A DNA stretch of 64,000 nt from Clostridium sp. (GTDB lineage Bacteria > Bacillota > Clostridia > Clostridiales > Clostridiaceae), in NCBI RefSeq assembly GCF_017888565.1, contig NZ_JAGHFX010000097.1, forward strand, positions 1-64,000. Reading direction: 5' to 3'. The notes beneath the pieces were generated by a model. The model saw nothing but the letters and a program-made list of their open reading frames with translations, was not told the origin of the DNA and did not search any database. Positions 19,374 through 27,831 of this stretch are shown piece after piece. Numbering within the stretch: the stretch's first letter is position 1; each line of letters opens with the position of its first letter. Both the position numbers and the translations under genes were made by a program.

Positions 19374-20672
19374 ATGAAAGATTTAAAAGCATTAAAATAT
19401 TTAGAGGAGCTAAGAGTATTAGGTTCAAATTATGGGTTGGAGCGTACAGAAAGATTATTAGAATTACTTGGAGATCCACATAAAAAATTAAAGCTTATAC
19501 ATATAGCAGGAACAAATGGAAAGGGATCAACATCATCTATATTAGGTAAAGTTTTAATTGAACATGGGTATAAAGTAGGATTTTTTAATTCACCATATTT
19601 AGAAGAAATAGAAGAAACAATAAGAATAAATGATGATAATATACCTGAAGAAGACTTAGTATATTTATTAGATGAAATAAAGCCATATGTTAATAAAGTA
19701 GTAGAAGAAGGATATAAGCATCCAACTGAATTTGAAGTATTAACATGTATTATGTTTTTATATTTGTGCAGAAAAAAAGTTGATTTTGGATTAATAGAAG
19801 TAGGCCTTGGAGGAAGACTAGATTCAACAAATGTTATTACACCAATTTTATCAATAATAACTTCTATAAGCTTAGATCATACAAATATTTTAGGAAACAC
19901 AGTAGAAGAAATAACTAATGAAAAAGCTGGGATAATAAAAGAATCTATTCCAGTTATAACATGTAAGCAAAAGGATGAAGCTATTAATATTATTAAAAGT
20001 AAAGCATTATTAATGAAATCTAAATTAACTATTGCAGATTTAAATGATTTTAGTTTATTGGAAATAGTAAATGATGATATTCCTTATCAAAGGGTTTCAA
20101 TAAATTTTAATAATAATAAACATGACGTAGATTTATCTCTCCTTGGCAAACACCAAATAATTAATTTATCTTTAGCAATTAAAGCATTGGAAGAACTTCA
20201 AAATTTAAATTATATAAATGTTAACATTAATAAATTATATAAAGGCGTAAAAAGTGTTAAGTGGAAAGGAAGACTTGAAGTATTGAGGAAAGCTCCATAT
20301 GTAGTAATTGATGGAGCTCATAATATTGCAGGTATAGTATTTCTTAAAAGTAACATAGAGGAGTATTTTAAATATAAAAATATATATTTAATACTTGGAA
20401 TTTTATCAGATAAAAATGTTGAAGAAATGGTTAAAATAATAGCTCCATTAGCTGCTGAAGTTTATACAGTAACTGCAAATTCAATAAGAGCAACTAGCTC
20501 AAATGAATTAAAGGAAGTGGTATTTAAATATAATAATAATTGTGTTGCTTTTGATGATTATGATAAAGCAATAAATATAGCATTAAGTAAAGCAAATAAA
20601 AATGATTTAATAGTTGCATCTGGTTCACTTTATATGATAGGAGAAATAAGAAAGAAATTTAACAATATATAA
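19374..20672 (+). CDS. folC: Folylpolyglutamate synthase / dihydrofolate synthase
   Basis: Mur-ligase-fold enzyme that adds glutamate to dihydropteroate or folate, 432 residues. The P-loop GTNGKGST is at 46-53, LIEVGLGGRLDSTN follows in the central ATPase domain, and VIDGAHNIAG marks the C-terminal domain boundary. It starts two bases after the second ATP-grasp gene, so the three ligases form one operon. That is notable because FolC and RimK-type enzymes both form glutamyl-type amide bonds. No other folate gene lies nearby. Confidence 0.93.
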   Translation: MKDLKALKYLEELRVLGSNYGLERTERLLELLGDPHKKLKLIHIAGTNGKGSTSSILGKVLIEHGYKVGFFNSPYLEEIEETIRINDDNIPEEDLVYLLDEIKPYVNKVVEEGYKHPTEFEVLTCIMFLYLCRKKVDFGLIEVGLGGRLDSTNVITPILSIITSISLDHTNILGNTVEEITNEKAGIIKESIPVITCKQKDEAINIIKSKALLMKSKLTIADLNDFSLLEIVNDDIPYQRVSINFNNNKHDVDLSLLGKHQIINLSLAIKALEELQNLNYINVNINKLYKGVKSVKWKGRLEVLRKAPYVVIDGAHNIAGIVFLKSNIEEYFKYKNIYLILGILSDKNVEEMVKIIAPLAAEVYTVTANSIRATSSNELKEVVFKYNNNCVAFDDYDKAINIALSKANKNDLIVASGSLYMIGEIRKKFNNI

Positions 20673-20747
20673 GGATATTTGTAGATTTTTATTAAGAATA
20701 ATGTCAGATAACATAATCATTGCATATTTTATATTGAGGTGATTAAT

Positions 20748-21857
20748 ATGAAAATAGTGTTAGATTATGGACACTGTTTGTCAGGACCTGATACTGGAGC
20801 ATCGGGAAATGGGTATAGAGAAGAAGTTTGTACAAGAGAAATTGGAAAAAAGGTTAGAGCTAAATTAGAGAGTTTAGGACATTCTGTTGTTGTTGTATCA
20901 CCAGATTATGCTTTAAGCGTATCTGAGAGTTTAAGAATTAGAGTTTCTTCAGCTAATTCAGCAGCAGCAGATATTTCAGTATCAATTCATTTAAATGCAG
21001 GTGGGGGACGAGGGGCTGAAATTTATACAAAAGGTGGCTCTATTCTTGTAGAAGCATCTAATATTTTAAGAGAAATGAATGCTATAGGATATATAAACAG
21101 AGGAATAAAAAATGGTAGTGAACTAGCTGTAGTTGGAGGAATAAGAACTAAATCAATGCTAGTAGAGTGTTGTTTTATTGATTCTAGTGATATGAATATT
21201 TATAATCCTGAAAGAATCGCAACTGCTATAGTAAAAGGATTAGTTGGTCAGGAAGTATCAACACCAAATGAACCAGAAACACCAGTATATCCACCAACAA
21301 CTACCCCTGGTACAGACAGATATTTAAATTTAAATAAATCAGTTAATAGTTGGAGAGTATACCCTTTAAATAAAGCACCTATTATAGGAAATGAAGTAGG
21401 ATTTTTAGCACCATCAACTTATGGAGGACTATCATATAAAATATTAGGAAATCCACAAAGTAATGTATATACTATAAATACACAAACCTTTGGAAGCGTA
21501 AATATATATGCTCCTAGTGATAATGATAGTTCAATTACTACTAATGCTTTATATGGCGATAGCACAGGGGTTTTACCAGGAACACCAGGATCATCTGGAG
21601 GTTCATCATCAAGTAAAAGGTATTTGAATTTAAATAAATCAGTTGTTACTTGGAGGGTATATTCATTAAATAGAGCACCTGTTATAGGAAATGAAGTAGG
21701 ATTTTTAGCACCATCAAGATATGGAGGATTATCTTATGAAATCTTAGGAAATCCACAAAGTGATGTTTATACAATAAACACTGAAACCTTTGGAAGAGTA
21801 AATATATATGCTCCAAGAGACAATGACAGCAGTATTACAAATAATCCAATATATTAG
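20748..21857 (+). CDS. N-acetylmuramoyl-L-alanine amidase with duplicated 79-aa C-terminal repeat (endolysin-like)
   Basis: Peptidoglycan amidase of 369 residues; start ATG 20748 has GAGGTG six bases before it. Residues 1-170 are an Amidase_3 (zinc) domain: DYGHC near the N-terminus, ISVSIHLNAGGG for the second histidine, and LVECCFID with the catalytic Glu. Two 79-residue repeats (191-269 and 291-369) begin RYLNLNKSV and RYLNLNKSVV and differ at few positions; they are likely wall-binding. Linkers are Thr/Pro-rich and Gly/Ser-rich. There is no signal peptide, as in phage endolysins, yet no holin or phage gene is nearby. Confidence 0.9.
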   Translation: MKIVLDYGHCLSGPDTGASGNGYREEVCTREIGKKVRAKLESLGHSVVVVSPDYALSVSESLRIRVSSANSAAADISVSIHLNAGGGRGAEIYTKGGSILVEASNILREMNAIGYINRGIKNGSELAVVGGIRTKSMLVECCFIDSSDMNIYNPERIATAIVKGLVGQEVSTPNEPETPVYPPTTTPGTDRYLNLNKSVNSWRVYPLNKAPIIGNEVGFLAPSTYGGLSYKILGNPQSNVYTINTQTFGSVNIYAPSDNDSSITTNALYGDSTGVLPGTPGSSGGSSSSKRYLNLNKSVVTWRVYSLNRAPVIGNEVGFLAPSRYGGLSYEILGNPQSDVYTINTETFGRVNIYAPRDNDSSITNNPIY

Positions 21858-21866
21858 ATAAATTTT

Positions 21867-21912
21867 AGTGTAATTAGTAAAATTAATTCTACTAATTACA
21901 CTTTCTTTATAT
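21867..21912 (+). terminator. Terminator of endolysin-like gene
   Basis: Perfect 13-bp stem (21867-21879 with 21890-21902), ten-base loop, then TTCTTTAT. The rest of the gap to 22175 is AT-rich promoter sequence for deoD with no gene seen. Confidence 0.88.
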
Positions 21913-22175
21913 TTTGCAAAGCAAGATAGTGAAAAATGGAAGAGTTAAGGATTTTTCACCTTAATTTTTTCATTTTTTAATTACTTCATTAAAAATAAAT
22001 TGATTCGCAATTTATAACTATGAGGAAAGAGTGAATAATATATGATGAAGAGTAAAAATTATTTTATTTTTGATAACAAATGTAACAATAATGATAATTT
22101 GAAGTGAAAATGTTTATTTGTTTTTAGAAATATGATAGTATTTTATTAATCATAAATTAAGGAGGCTTTTAACAG

Positions 22176-22883
22176 ATGGCAAAGCATTTACACATAATGG
22201 CTGATGAAGGAGCTATAGCAGAAACAGTATTATTACCAGGAGATCCATTAAGAGCTAAGTTTATAGCTGAAAATTATTTAGAAAATCCTGTTTGTTATAA
22301 TGAAGTTAGAGGAATGTATGGTTATACTGGTACATATAAAGGTAAAAGAATATCTGTACAAGGAACAGGAATGGGATTACCATCACATTCTATATATGTA
22401 AATGAACTAATTCAATTTTATGGAGCAAAAAGACTTATTAGAATTGGATCAGCAGGATCTATGAATGAAGATGTTAATGTAAGAGATATAGTTTTAGCAC
22501 AAAGTGCTTCAACAAACTCAGCAATAAATAAAAGAAGATTTCAAGGTATGGATTATGCGCCAACAGCAAACTTTGATCTTTTATTAGAAGCATACAATAA
22601 AGGAAAAGAAAAAGGATTAAATATTAAAGTTGGTAATGTTTTATCTTCAGATTTATTCTATGATGATACTAATGTAGGAATAAAGTTATGGGCTGATTAT
22701 GGCTGTTTAGCTGTAGAAATGGAATCAGCAGAGCTTTATACACTAGCAGCAAAATTTGGAGTAGAAGCATTATCTATTCTTACAATTTCTGACCACATAT
22801 TTAAAGGAATAGAAACTAGCCCTGAAGAAAGACAAAAAAGCTTTACTGATATGATGGAAATAGCTTTAGAACTAGCAAAATAA
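22176..22883 (+). CDS. deoD: Purine-nucleoside phosphorylase, DeoD type
   Basis: Hexameric bacterial purine-nucleoside phosphorylase that splits (deoxy)ribonucleosides to base and pentose-1-phosphate for salvage. The 235 residues match the family. Motifs: [11 protein letters not shown] for phosphate binding, [22 protein letters not shown], the substrate loop [11 protein letters not shown] and the catalytic-Asp segment TISDHI. AAGGAGGC ribosome binding site before the ATG. It stands alone, with terminators on both sides. Confidence 0.97.
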   Translation: MAKHLHIMADEGAIAETVLLPGDPLRAKFIAENYLENPVCYNEVRGMYGYTGTYKGKRISVQGTGMGLPSHSIYVNELIQFYGAKRLIRIGSAGSMNEDVNVRDIVLAQSASTNSAINKRRFQGMDYAPTANFDLLLEAYNKGKEKGLNIKVGNVLSSDLFYDDTNVGIKLWADYGCLAVEMESAELYTLAAKFGVEALSILTISDHIFKGIETSPEERQKSFTDMMEIALELAK

Positions 22884-22901
22884 TTATTTGTAATTTAAGT
22901 G

Positions 22902-22935
22902 AAGACAGTAGATAATTATTCTACTGTCTTTGTTA
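22902..22935 (+). terminator. Terminator of deoD
   Basis: Perfect 11-bp stem (22902-22912 with 22920-22930), 7-nt loop, ending CTTTGTT. Confidence 0.85.
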
Positions 22936-23098
22936 ATATAAAAAATTAACTAATATGTAATAATAAATAAATATATTTTGGATTATAAGTTTTAAATATG
23001 ATAAATAATAATAGAGATACTATGTTATTTACTAATATATAGATTATTAAAAATATAAATTTAAAATTTACAACATAGTAAGAAGGAAGGTGATTAAT

Positions 23099-24040
23099 TT
23101 GATTGATATATCACTATTAGGATGTGGTGGAGGAATGCCTATGCCAAATAGAAATTTATCTTCACTGTTTATAAACTATAAAGGAAGAAAAATACTAATA
23201 GATTGTGGTGAAGGTACACAGGTAGCAATAAGAAGAATGGGACTTGGATTTAAGGCAATAGATTTAATACTTATAACTCATTGTCATGGTGATCATATTG
23301 TTGGACTTCCAGGACTTCTTTCGACTATAGGGAATAGTGGAAGAGAGCATCCTTTAACTATAATTGGACCAATAGGAATTACAAATGTAGTAAATAGTCT
23401 TAGAGTAATTGCTCCTTATTTACCTTATGATTTAAATATAATAGAAAATCCTAATGAATTATATTTTAATGTAAATAAAGATTTAATCGAATTAGATACA
23501 AGTGAAAAAAGTGATTTGATATTAAGATCCATAGAACTTGAACATTCATCTACTTGCTTGGGGTATAATTTTTATTTTAAAAGAAAAAGAAAGTTTGATA
23601 TAGATAAAGCTACTAAAAATAACGTACCTAAGATATTGTGGAACAAATTACAAAAGGAAGATGAAATAATTTATAATGAGTTTAAATATGACTATACAAT
23701 GGTTTTAGGAGAAGAAAGAAAAGGAATTAAAGTAAGCTTTATTACAGATACAAGACCAATAAATAGTATTGCAAGCTTCATAAAAAATAGTGATTTATTC
23801 ATATGTGAAGGTACTTATGGAGATGATAAAGATATAGAAAAGGCTATAAAAAATAAACATATGACTTTCAGAGAAGCAGCAGGTTTAGCGAAAAATGGTA
23901 ATGTGTGTGAAATGCTTTTAACACATTTTAGCCCAGCTATGTTAAATCCAAATGAGTATTTAGAAAATGCTACTGAAGTTTTTAGTGATGTAATAATTGG
24001 AGAAGATGAAATAACAAAAACCTTAAAGTTCAAAGAATAA
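23099..24040 (+). CDS. rnz: Ribonuclease Z (MBL-fold)
   Basis: Metallo-beta-lactamase-fold nuclease that trims tRNA 3' trailers, 313 residues from TTG 23099. That start has AAGGAAGGTG six bases upstream; the GTG at 23090 is part of the ribosome binding site. Zinc motif HCHGDH is at 61-66, CGEGTQ precedes it, and FITDTRP and LLTHFSP give the remaining ligands. The insertion between residues about 115 and 200 (KRKRKFDIDKA, flexible-arm region) is normal for RNase Z. Its last codons form one arm of the terminator. Confidence 0.9.
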   Translation: MIDISLLGCGGGMPMPNRNLSSLFINYKGRKILIDCGEGTQVAIRRMGLGFKAIDLILITHCHGDHIVGLPGLLSTIGNSGREHPLTIIGPIGITNVVNSLRVIAPYLPYDLNIIENPNELYFNVNKDLIELDTSEKSDLILRSIELEHSSTCLGYNFYFKRKRKFDIDKATKNNVPKILWNKLQKEDEIIYNEFKYDYTMVLGEERKGIKVSFITDTRPINSIASFIKNSDLFICEGTYGDDKDIEKAIKNKHMTFREAAGLAKNGNVCEMLLTHFSPAMLNPNEYLENATEVFSDVIIGEDEITKTLKFKE

Positions 24041-24060
24041 TATTTAAACTTTAAGGTTTT
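24017..24060. terminator. Bidirectional terminator overlapping rnz 3' end
   Basis: Perfect 14-bp inverted repeat, 24017-24030 with 24047-24060. The left arm lies inside the rnz coding sequence (stop at 24040), and the convergent DUF4003 gene ends just beyond. Confidence 0.85.
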
Positions 24061-24067
24061 GATAAAT

Positions 24068-25060
24068 TTAATTACTTGAAGCAGCAGCGGCAGCGGCTGC
24101 AGATGTTGCAGCAGTTGCTGCTGCTATTTGCATTATAATAACTATATTTAAAGATATATTGTTAGTTGTCTCTATTAATTTTTCTTTGATTAAAGAATTA
24201 GTATCTTCTATAGATTCTAATGATAGTAAAGAAGCTATAATCATATTTCTCACATCTCGGCCTAAAGTAAAGCTTCCAAATCCACGTTGTTTCTTTAATG
24301 AATTACTTATTGAATTTAAGTCAGTAGCAAATTTTTCATAATCAGCATTAGTAAGAGCTGCAACTCCTAAAATTGGTAAAGAATAGCCTTTTAATGGAAC
24401 AGATTGATTTCTTAAAACTTTATCCAATAAAATAACTTTATTACATTTTTCCTGGGGTAATCCTTCAAAAAGTGATAGTATATGAGATAAAGCTTGAAGA
24501 TTATTTCCACTATAAAAACCATTATTTCTTAAAATATTATAACATTCCTCCATATCCAAAAATGTTTGCTCTAAGTTATTGGAAGTTGTTGCAATAAGAG
24601 CTGCAGCGCAAATATCATCCTGGCCAGTTAAAAATAAATGATTTTTTTTCATAGTATCATAAGCTTTTCTAGTATTTTTAACTATTAAATCAATATCATT
24701 TGTATTTTTGTAATTGTATATTATTTGAGAAGCTAAAACCAAAAACTGATTGTTGAAGAAATGATTCTTCAACTTGCTATATATAATCATAATATCATTA
24801 AAGCTTTCTTCTGGATTAGTTTGCATAGATAAATTAACGGCAGTAGTTAAAAGGTTATTTCCCCTAAAGTTAGAAAAGATAGAAGAATTACCTCTTATTA
24901 TATCTATACAGTTATTAATCTTTTCTACATTTGCGGTAATATTTCTTAATGTTAAATTTAGCGCATTACATCTCTTAAATGTACCCATACCAAAAGTGGA
25001 TTTTACATTTTCTAAGTTATTACTATTATTGATTAGTAACTCAATTTTATTTTCTATCAT
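24068..25060 (-). CDS. DUF4003 family protein with alanine-rich tail
   Basis: All-helical protein of 330 residues that fits DUF4003 by length and by its repeated leucine-rich helices and the segments NHLFLTGQDDICAAALIA and YSLPILGVAALT. The function of the family is unknown. The last 22 residues are almost only Ala, Ser and Thr, encoded by GCN-rich codons that stand out from the AT-rich background. A GAGAGGAA ribosome binding site precedes the ATG. Single gene, convergent with rnz. The tail might be disordered or a weak membrane anchor. Confidence 0.8.
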   Translation of the reverse strand: MIENKIELLINNSNNLENVKSTFGMGTFKRCNALNLTLRNITANVEKINNCIDIIRGNSSIFSNFRGNNLLTTAVNLSMQTNPEESFNDIMIIYSKLKNHFFNNQFLVLASQIIYNYKNTNDIDLIVKNTRKAYDTMKKNHLFLTGQDDICAAALIATTSNNLEQTFLDMEECYNILRNNGFYSGNNLQALSHILSLFEGLPQEKCNKVILLDKVLRNQSVPLKGYSLPILGVAALTNADYEKFATDLNSISNSLKKQRGFGSFTLGRDVRNMIIASLLSLESIEDTNSLIKEKLIETTNNISLNIVIIMQIAAATAATSAAAAAAASSN

Positions 25061-25250
25061 AAATTTTCATTCCTCTCAAAATTATATAATAATATTATAT
25101 ATATAAAATAAGATAATATCAATATAAAAACTGCCTTATGTGATAAAAAATAACTCATAAAGAGGTGGTGATATTGTATTAATTGGTATTGAGTATATTA
25201 AGGTTAATGTTATAATGGTAATATATAGTAAGTATGGAGGAGTAGGTAAA

Positions 25251-26246
25251 ATGATAAGAAGTAATAAAATTAAATTAAGTATTGTCTTTATGGCTACTAT
25301 ATTTTTTATGTTCACAGGCTGTAAAGCAAAAGTGGAGGAAAATGTAACTCAAGATGCGGAAAGAAAAGAAATATCAATAGTTGTTCCAAATGGAGTTCCA
25401 TCTACAGCAATCTCAAAATTAATAAAAGAAAATATACAGATTAATGATAATTATAATATTAATTATTCTATAGAAAATACATCAGATACATTAGCAACTT
25501 CAGTTATGAAAGGAGAACCAGATATAGCTATAGTTCCATCTAATCTAGCAGCACAAGCTTATAATAAGGGACTCGGTTATAAGTTAGTTGGGACAACTGG
25601 GTATGGAGCTTTGTACTTAGTTTCAACTGAAGAAAAAATAGACTTTAATGATATAAAAGGAAAAGAAGTGTATAACATAGGGAATGGACTAACTCCAGAT
25701 ATAGTTTTTAAAGCTTTATTAAAGGAAAGTGGAATATTAAATTATGTAACTTTAAGTTATGTAGGAGGAGCTACAGAATTAGCACCAGCAATATTAAGTG
25801 GTAAGGCTAAGTATGCTGTGGTACCTGAACCAGCATTAACTACTATATTAAGTAAAAATCCTAATATAAATATAATAGCTAGTTTAAATGATTTATGGAA
25901 AGAAAAATTTAATAGTAAAAATGGATTTCCACAAGCAAGTATAATAGTAAAAGAAGAAATAATAAATAATGATAAGGATTTTCTTAATGAACTTATAGAT
26001 AAGGTAAATAACTCTATTCAGTGGGTAAATGAAAATAATAAAGAAGCTGCAGATTATTCAGTAGAAAATGGATCACAAGTAGAAGCTTCTATAATAGAAA
26101 AATCAATAAAAAATAGTAATATAAGCTTTTCAAAGGCAAGAGATAGTAAGGAAGACTACTTAGAGTATTTTAAGGTTTTAGAAAATGAAAATGCAAAATC
26201 AATAGGAGAAAAGATACCAAATGAAGACTTCTTCTATGAAGGATAA
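25251..26246 (+). CDS. ABC transporter substrate-binding lipoprotein (NitT/TauT type)
   Basis: Extracytoplasmic solute receptor anchored as a lipoprotein; lipobox FTGC with Cys24 after a basic N-terminus and hydrophobic stretch. Start ATG 25251 has GGAGGAG upstream. The 331-residue body matches the SsuA/TauA/ThiY-like group: IVVPNGVPSTAISKLI, GEPDIAIVPSNLAAQAYNKG, GNGLTPDIVFKALL and GKAKYAVVPEPALTTIL. It heads an overlapping three-gene operon with permease and ATPase. Candidate substrates in this group include nitrate, sulfonates and pyrimidine precursors; the sequence does not decide between them. Confidence 0.88.
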   Translation: MIRSNKIKLSIVFMATIFFMFTGCKAKVEENVTQDAERKEISIVVPNGVPSTAISKLIKENIQINDNYNINYSIENTSDTLATSVMKGEPDIAIVPSNLAAQAYNKGLGYKLVGTTGYGALYLVSTEEKIDFNDIKGKEVYNIGNGLTPDIVFKALLKESGILNYVTLSYVGGATELAPAILSGKAKYAVVPEPALTTILSKNPNINIIASLNDLWKEKFNSKNGFPQASIIVKEEIINNDKDFLNELIDKVNNSIQWVNENNKEAADYSVENGSQVEASIIEKSIKNSNISFSKARDSKEDYLEYFKVLENENAKSIGEKIPNEDFFYEG

Positions 26247-26988
26247 AAAGATTATATTCATATCGCTATTTATAATAGTAGTGATATGGATATTTTTATC
26301 CAATAAAATTAATAACTCTATTTATTTGCCTAAAATAAGTGAAATAATAAATGAAATATTAAGGATAATGAAAGAAAAGAACTTTTTATTAAATATAATC
26401 AATTCATTGCTAAGAGGATTTATAAGCTTTTTTATAGCATTAATAATAGCAATAGTTTTAGGAATATTTTCTGGATTTAATAAATTTGCATATAACTTTT
26501 TATATCCAATTAATTCAATATTAAAATCTATACCAACAATAGCATTTATATTAATAGCACTAATTTGGCTAAATAAAAATTATGCACCTTATTTGATAGG
26601 AATAATTATAGCATTTCCTATTTTATATGAAACAACTGTGAATTCGATTTTAAATGGAAATAGTGAATTAAATGAAATGGTTGAAGCTTTTGAGGTTAGT
26701 TTTTTTGATAAACTTTTAAGCATACATATTCAAGCAATAATAATTAGTATTTCATCTATAGTGACATCAACATTTTCTTTAGTTCTTAAAGTAGTAATAG
26801 CAGGGGAAGTTTATGGTCAACCGTTATATGGAATAGGAACTGCAATACAAGGTGAAAAAATTAATTTTAATACATCAGGTATATTTGCGTGGATAATTAT
26901 AGTAGCAATATTATGTTATATAACTGATAAGATCATTATATACTTTACAGGCAAGCTAATTAATGGGAGGAGGTATATAGTTGATTAA
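26221..26988 (+). CDS. ABC transporter permease (NitT/TauT type)
   Basis: Integral membrane permease of 255 residues with about six hydrophobic helices. The cytoplasmic coupling (EAA-type) loop is visible as MVEAFEVSFFDKLLSIHI, and SGIFAWIIIVAILCYITDK near the end is typical of SsuC-like permeases. It overlaps the upstream lipoprotein gene by 26 bases; GGAG lies about 12 bases before the first ATG and a second in-frame ATG at 26236 is possible. It works with the adjacent ATPase and receptor. Confidence 0.88.
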   Translation: MKTSSMKDKKIIFISLFIIVVIWIFLSNKINNSIYLPKISEIINEILRIMKEKNFLLNIINSLLRGFISFFIALIIAIVLGIFSGFNKFAYNFLYPINSILKSIPTIAFILIALIWLNKNYAPYLIGIIIAFPILYETTVNSILNGNSELNEMVEAFEVSFFDKLLSIHIQAIIISISSIVTSTFSLVLKVVIAGEVYGQPLYGIGTAIQGEKINFNTSGIFAWIIIVAILCYITDKIIIYFTGKLINGRRYIVD

Positions 26989-27580
26989 ATTTAACAATGT
27001 TAACATAAGGTTTGATGATAGAGTATTATATGATGATTTCTCAATAAACTTTGAAGAAAACACTGTAAACTTTATAATGGGAGAATCAGGTATAGGTAAG
27101 AGTACTTTAACTAAATATATAAAAGATCAATTAATTTCAAGTGGAAATAAAGTTAGTGTCGTTTTCCAAGAAAGTAGATTAATACCTTGGAAAAATGTAT
27201 ATAATAATTTAGATATTGTGATTAAAAATAGATTAAGGAAAGATGAAAGAAAAGCAAAAATCAATGATATATTACAAAATATGAATTTATTAAATTGCAA
27301 AGATTTATACCCACATGAGTTAAGTGGTGGTATGAGGCAAAGAGTAAATATAGCTAGAGCCGTGATATATGATGCTGATATTTTTATCATGGATGAGCCT
27401 TTTAAAGGCTTAGATAAGGCAAATAAAGAAAATATTATTAAATATATAAAACAATATTTTTATGATAATAAAAAAACAGCTATAATTATAAGTCATGACA
27501 TAAACGAAGCAAAAGAGTTTACAAAGAAGATAATTTTTTTAAAGAACGAGCCTGTAAAAAAAGAAATAATTGAAGTTTAA
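26981..27580 (+). CDS. ABC transporter ATP-binding protein (NitT/TauT type)
   Basis: ATPase subunit of 199 residues, shorter than the ~250 usual in the family but with all motifs: Walker A GESGIGKST (34-42), Q-loop VFQESRLIPWKNV, signature LSGGM, Walker B IFIMDEP and the switch histidine in IISHDI. The Q-loop RLIPW is characteristic of the SsuB/TauB/NrtD group. Start is TTG 26981 with GGAGGAGG seven bases upstream, overlapping the permease end by eight bases. A strong terminator follows. Confidence 0.9.
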   Translation: MIKFNNVNIRFDDRVLYDDFSINFEENTVNFIMGESGIGKSTLTKYIKDQLISSGNKVSVVFQESRLIPWKNVYNNLDIVIKNRLRKDERKAKINDILQNMNLLNCKDLYPHELSGGMRQRVNIARAVIYDADIFIMDEPFKGLDKANKENIIKYIKQYFYDNKKTAIIISHDINEAKEFTKKIIFLKNEPVKKEIIEV

Positions 27581-27610
27581 AAGAAGTGAGATTATTAAAT
27601 AGAGTAATAT

Positions 27611-27659
27611 AGATATAGGATAGTTAGTGTAATAACTAATAAATCCTATATCTTTTTTT
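27611..27659 (+). terminator. Terminator of NitT/TauT-type ABC operon
   Basis: Stem AGATATAGGAT/ATCCTATATCT (27611-27621 with 27643-27653) with an inner TTAGT/ACTAA helix, then a T-tract. Confidence 0.88.
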
Positions 27660-27730
27660 ATTATATTTTAAAAAACATGGAAAAACATATTTAAACAATT
27701 TGTTAATTATATAACAATCAATTATAAAAC

Positions 27731-27773
27731 TGTGATAATCATCACAGTTTTTAGCGATAGTTAATGATAAAAT
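27731..27773 (+). promoter_or_regulatory. CRP/FNR-type operator and promoter of nitrate reductase operon 1
   Basis: TGTGATAATCATCACA (27731-27746) is the TGTGA-N6-TCACA palindrome of the CRP/FNR family and is flanked by AAAC/GTTT, which extends the symmetry. A -10-like TAAAAT follows at 27768-27773. With a start near 27780 the palindrome centre falls at about -41.5, the class II activator position. No good -35 is present, as expected for activator-dependent promoters. Confidence 0.75.
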
Positions 27774-27831
27774 TAAAAATCATAAAATAATATAACGAGT
27801 TTAAAAATTATGAATTGGAGATGTAAGTTAT

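Noticed and set aside
20739..20747. GTG start for the endolysin-like amidase and for rnz (23090)
   Set aside because: In both cases the GTG is part of the AGGTG ribosome binding site; the codon nine bases later is better placed.
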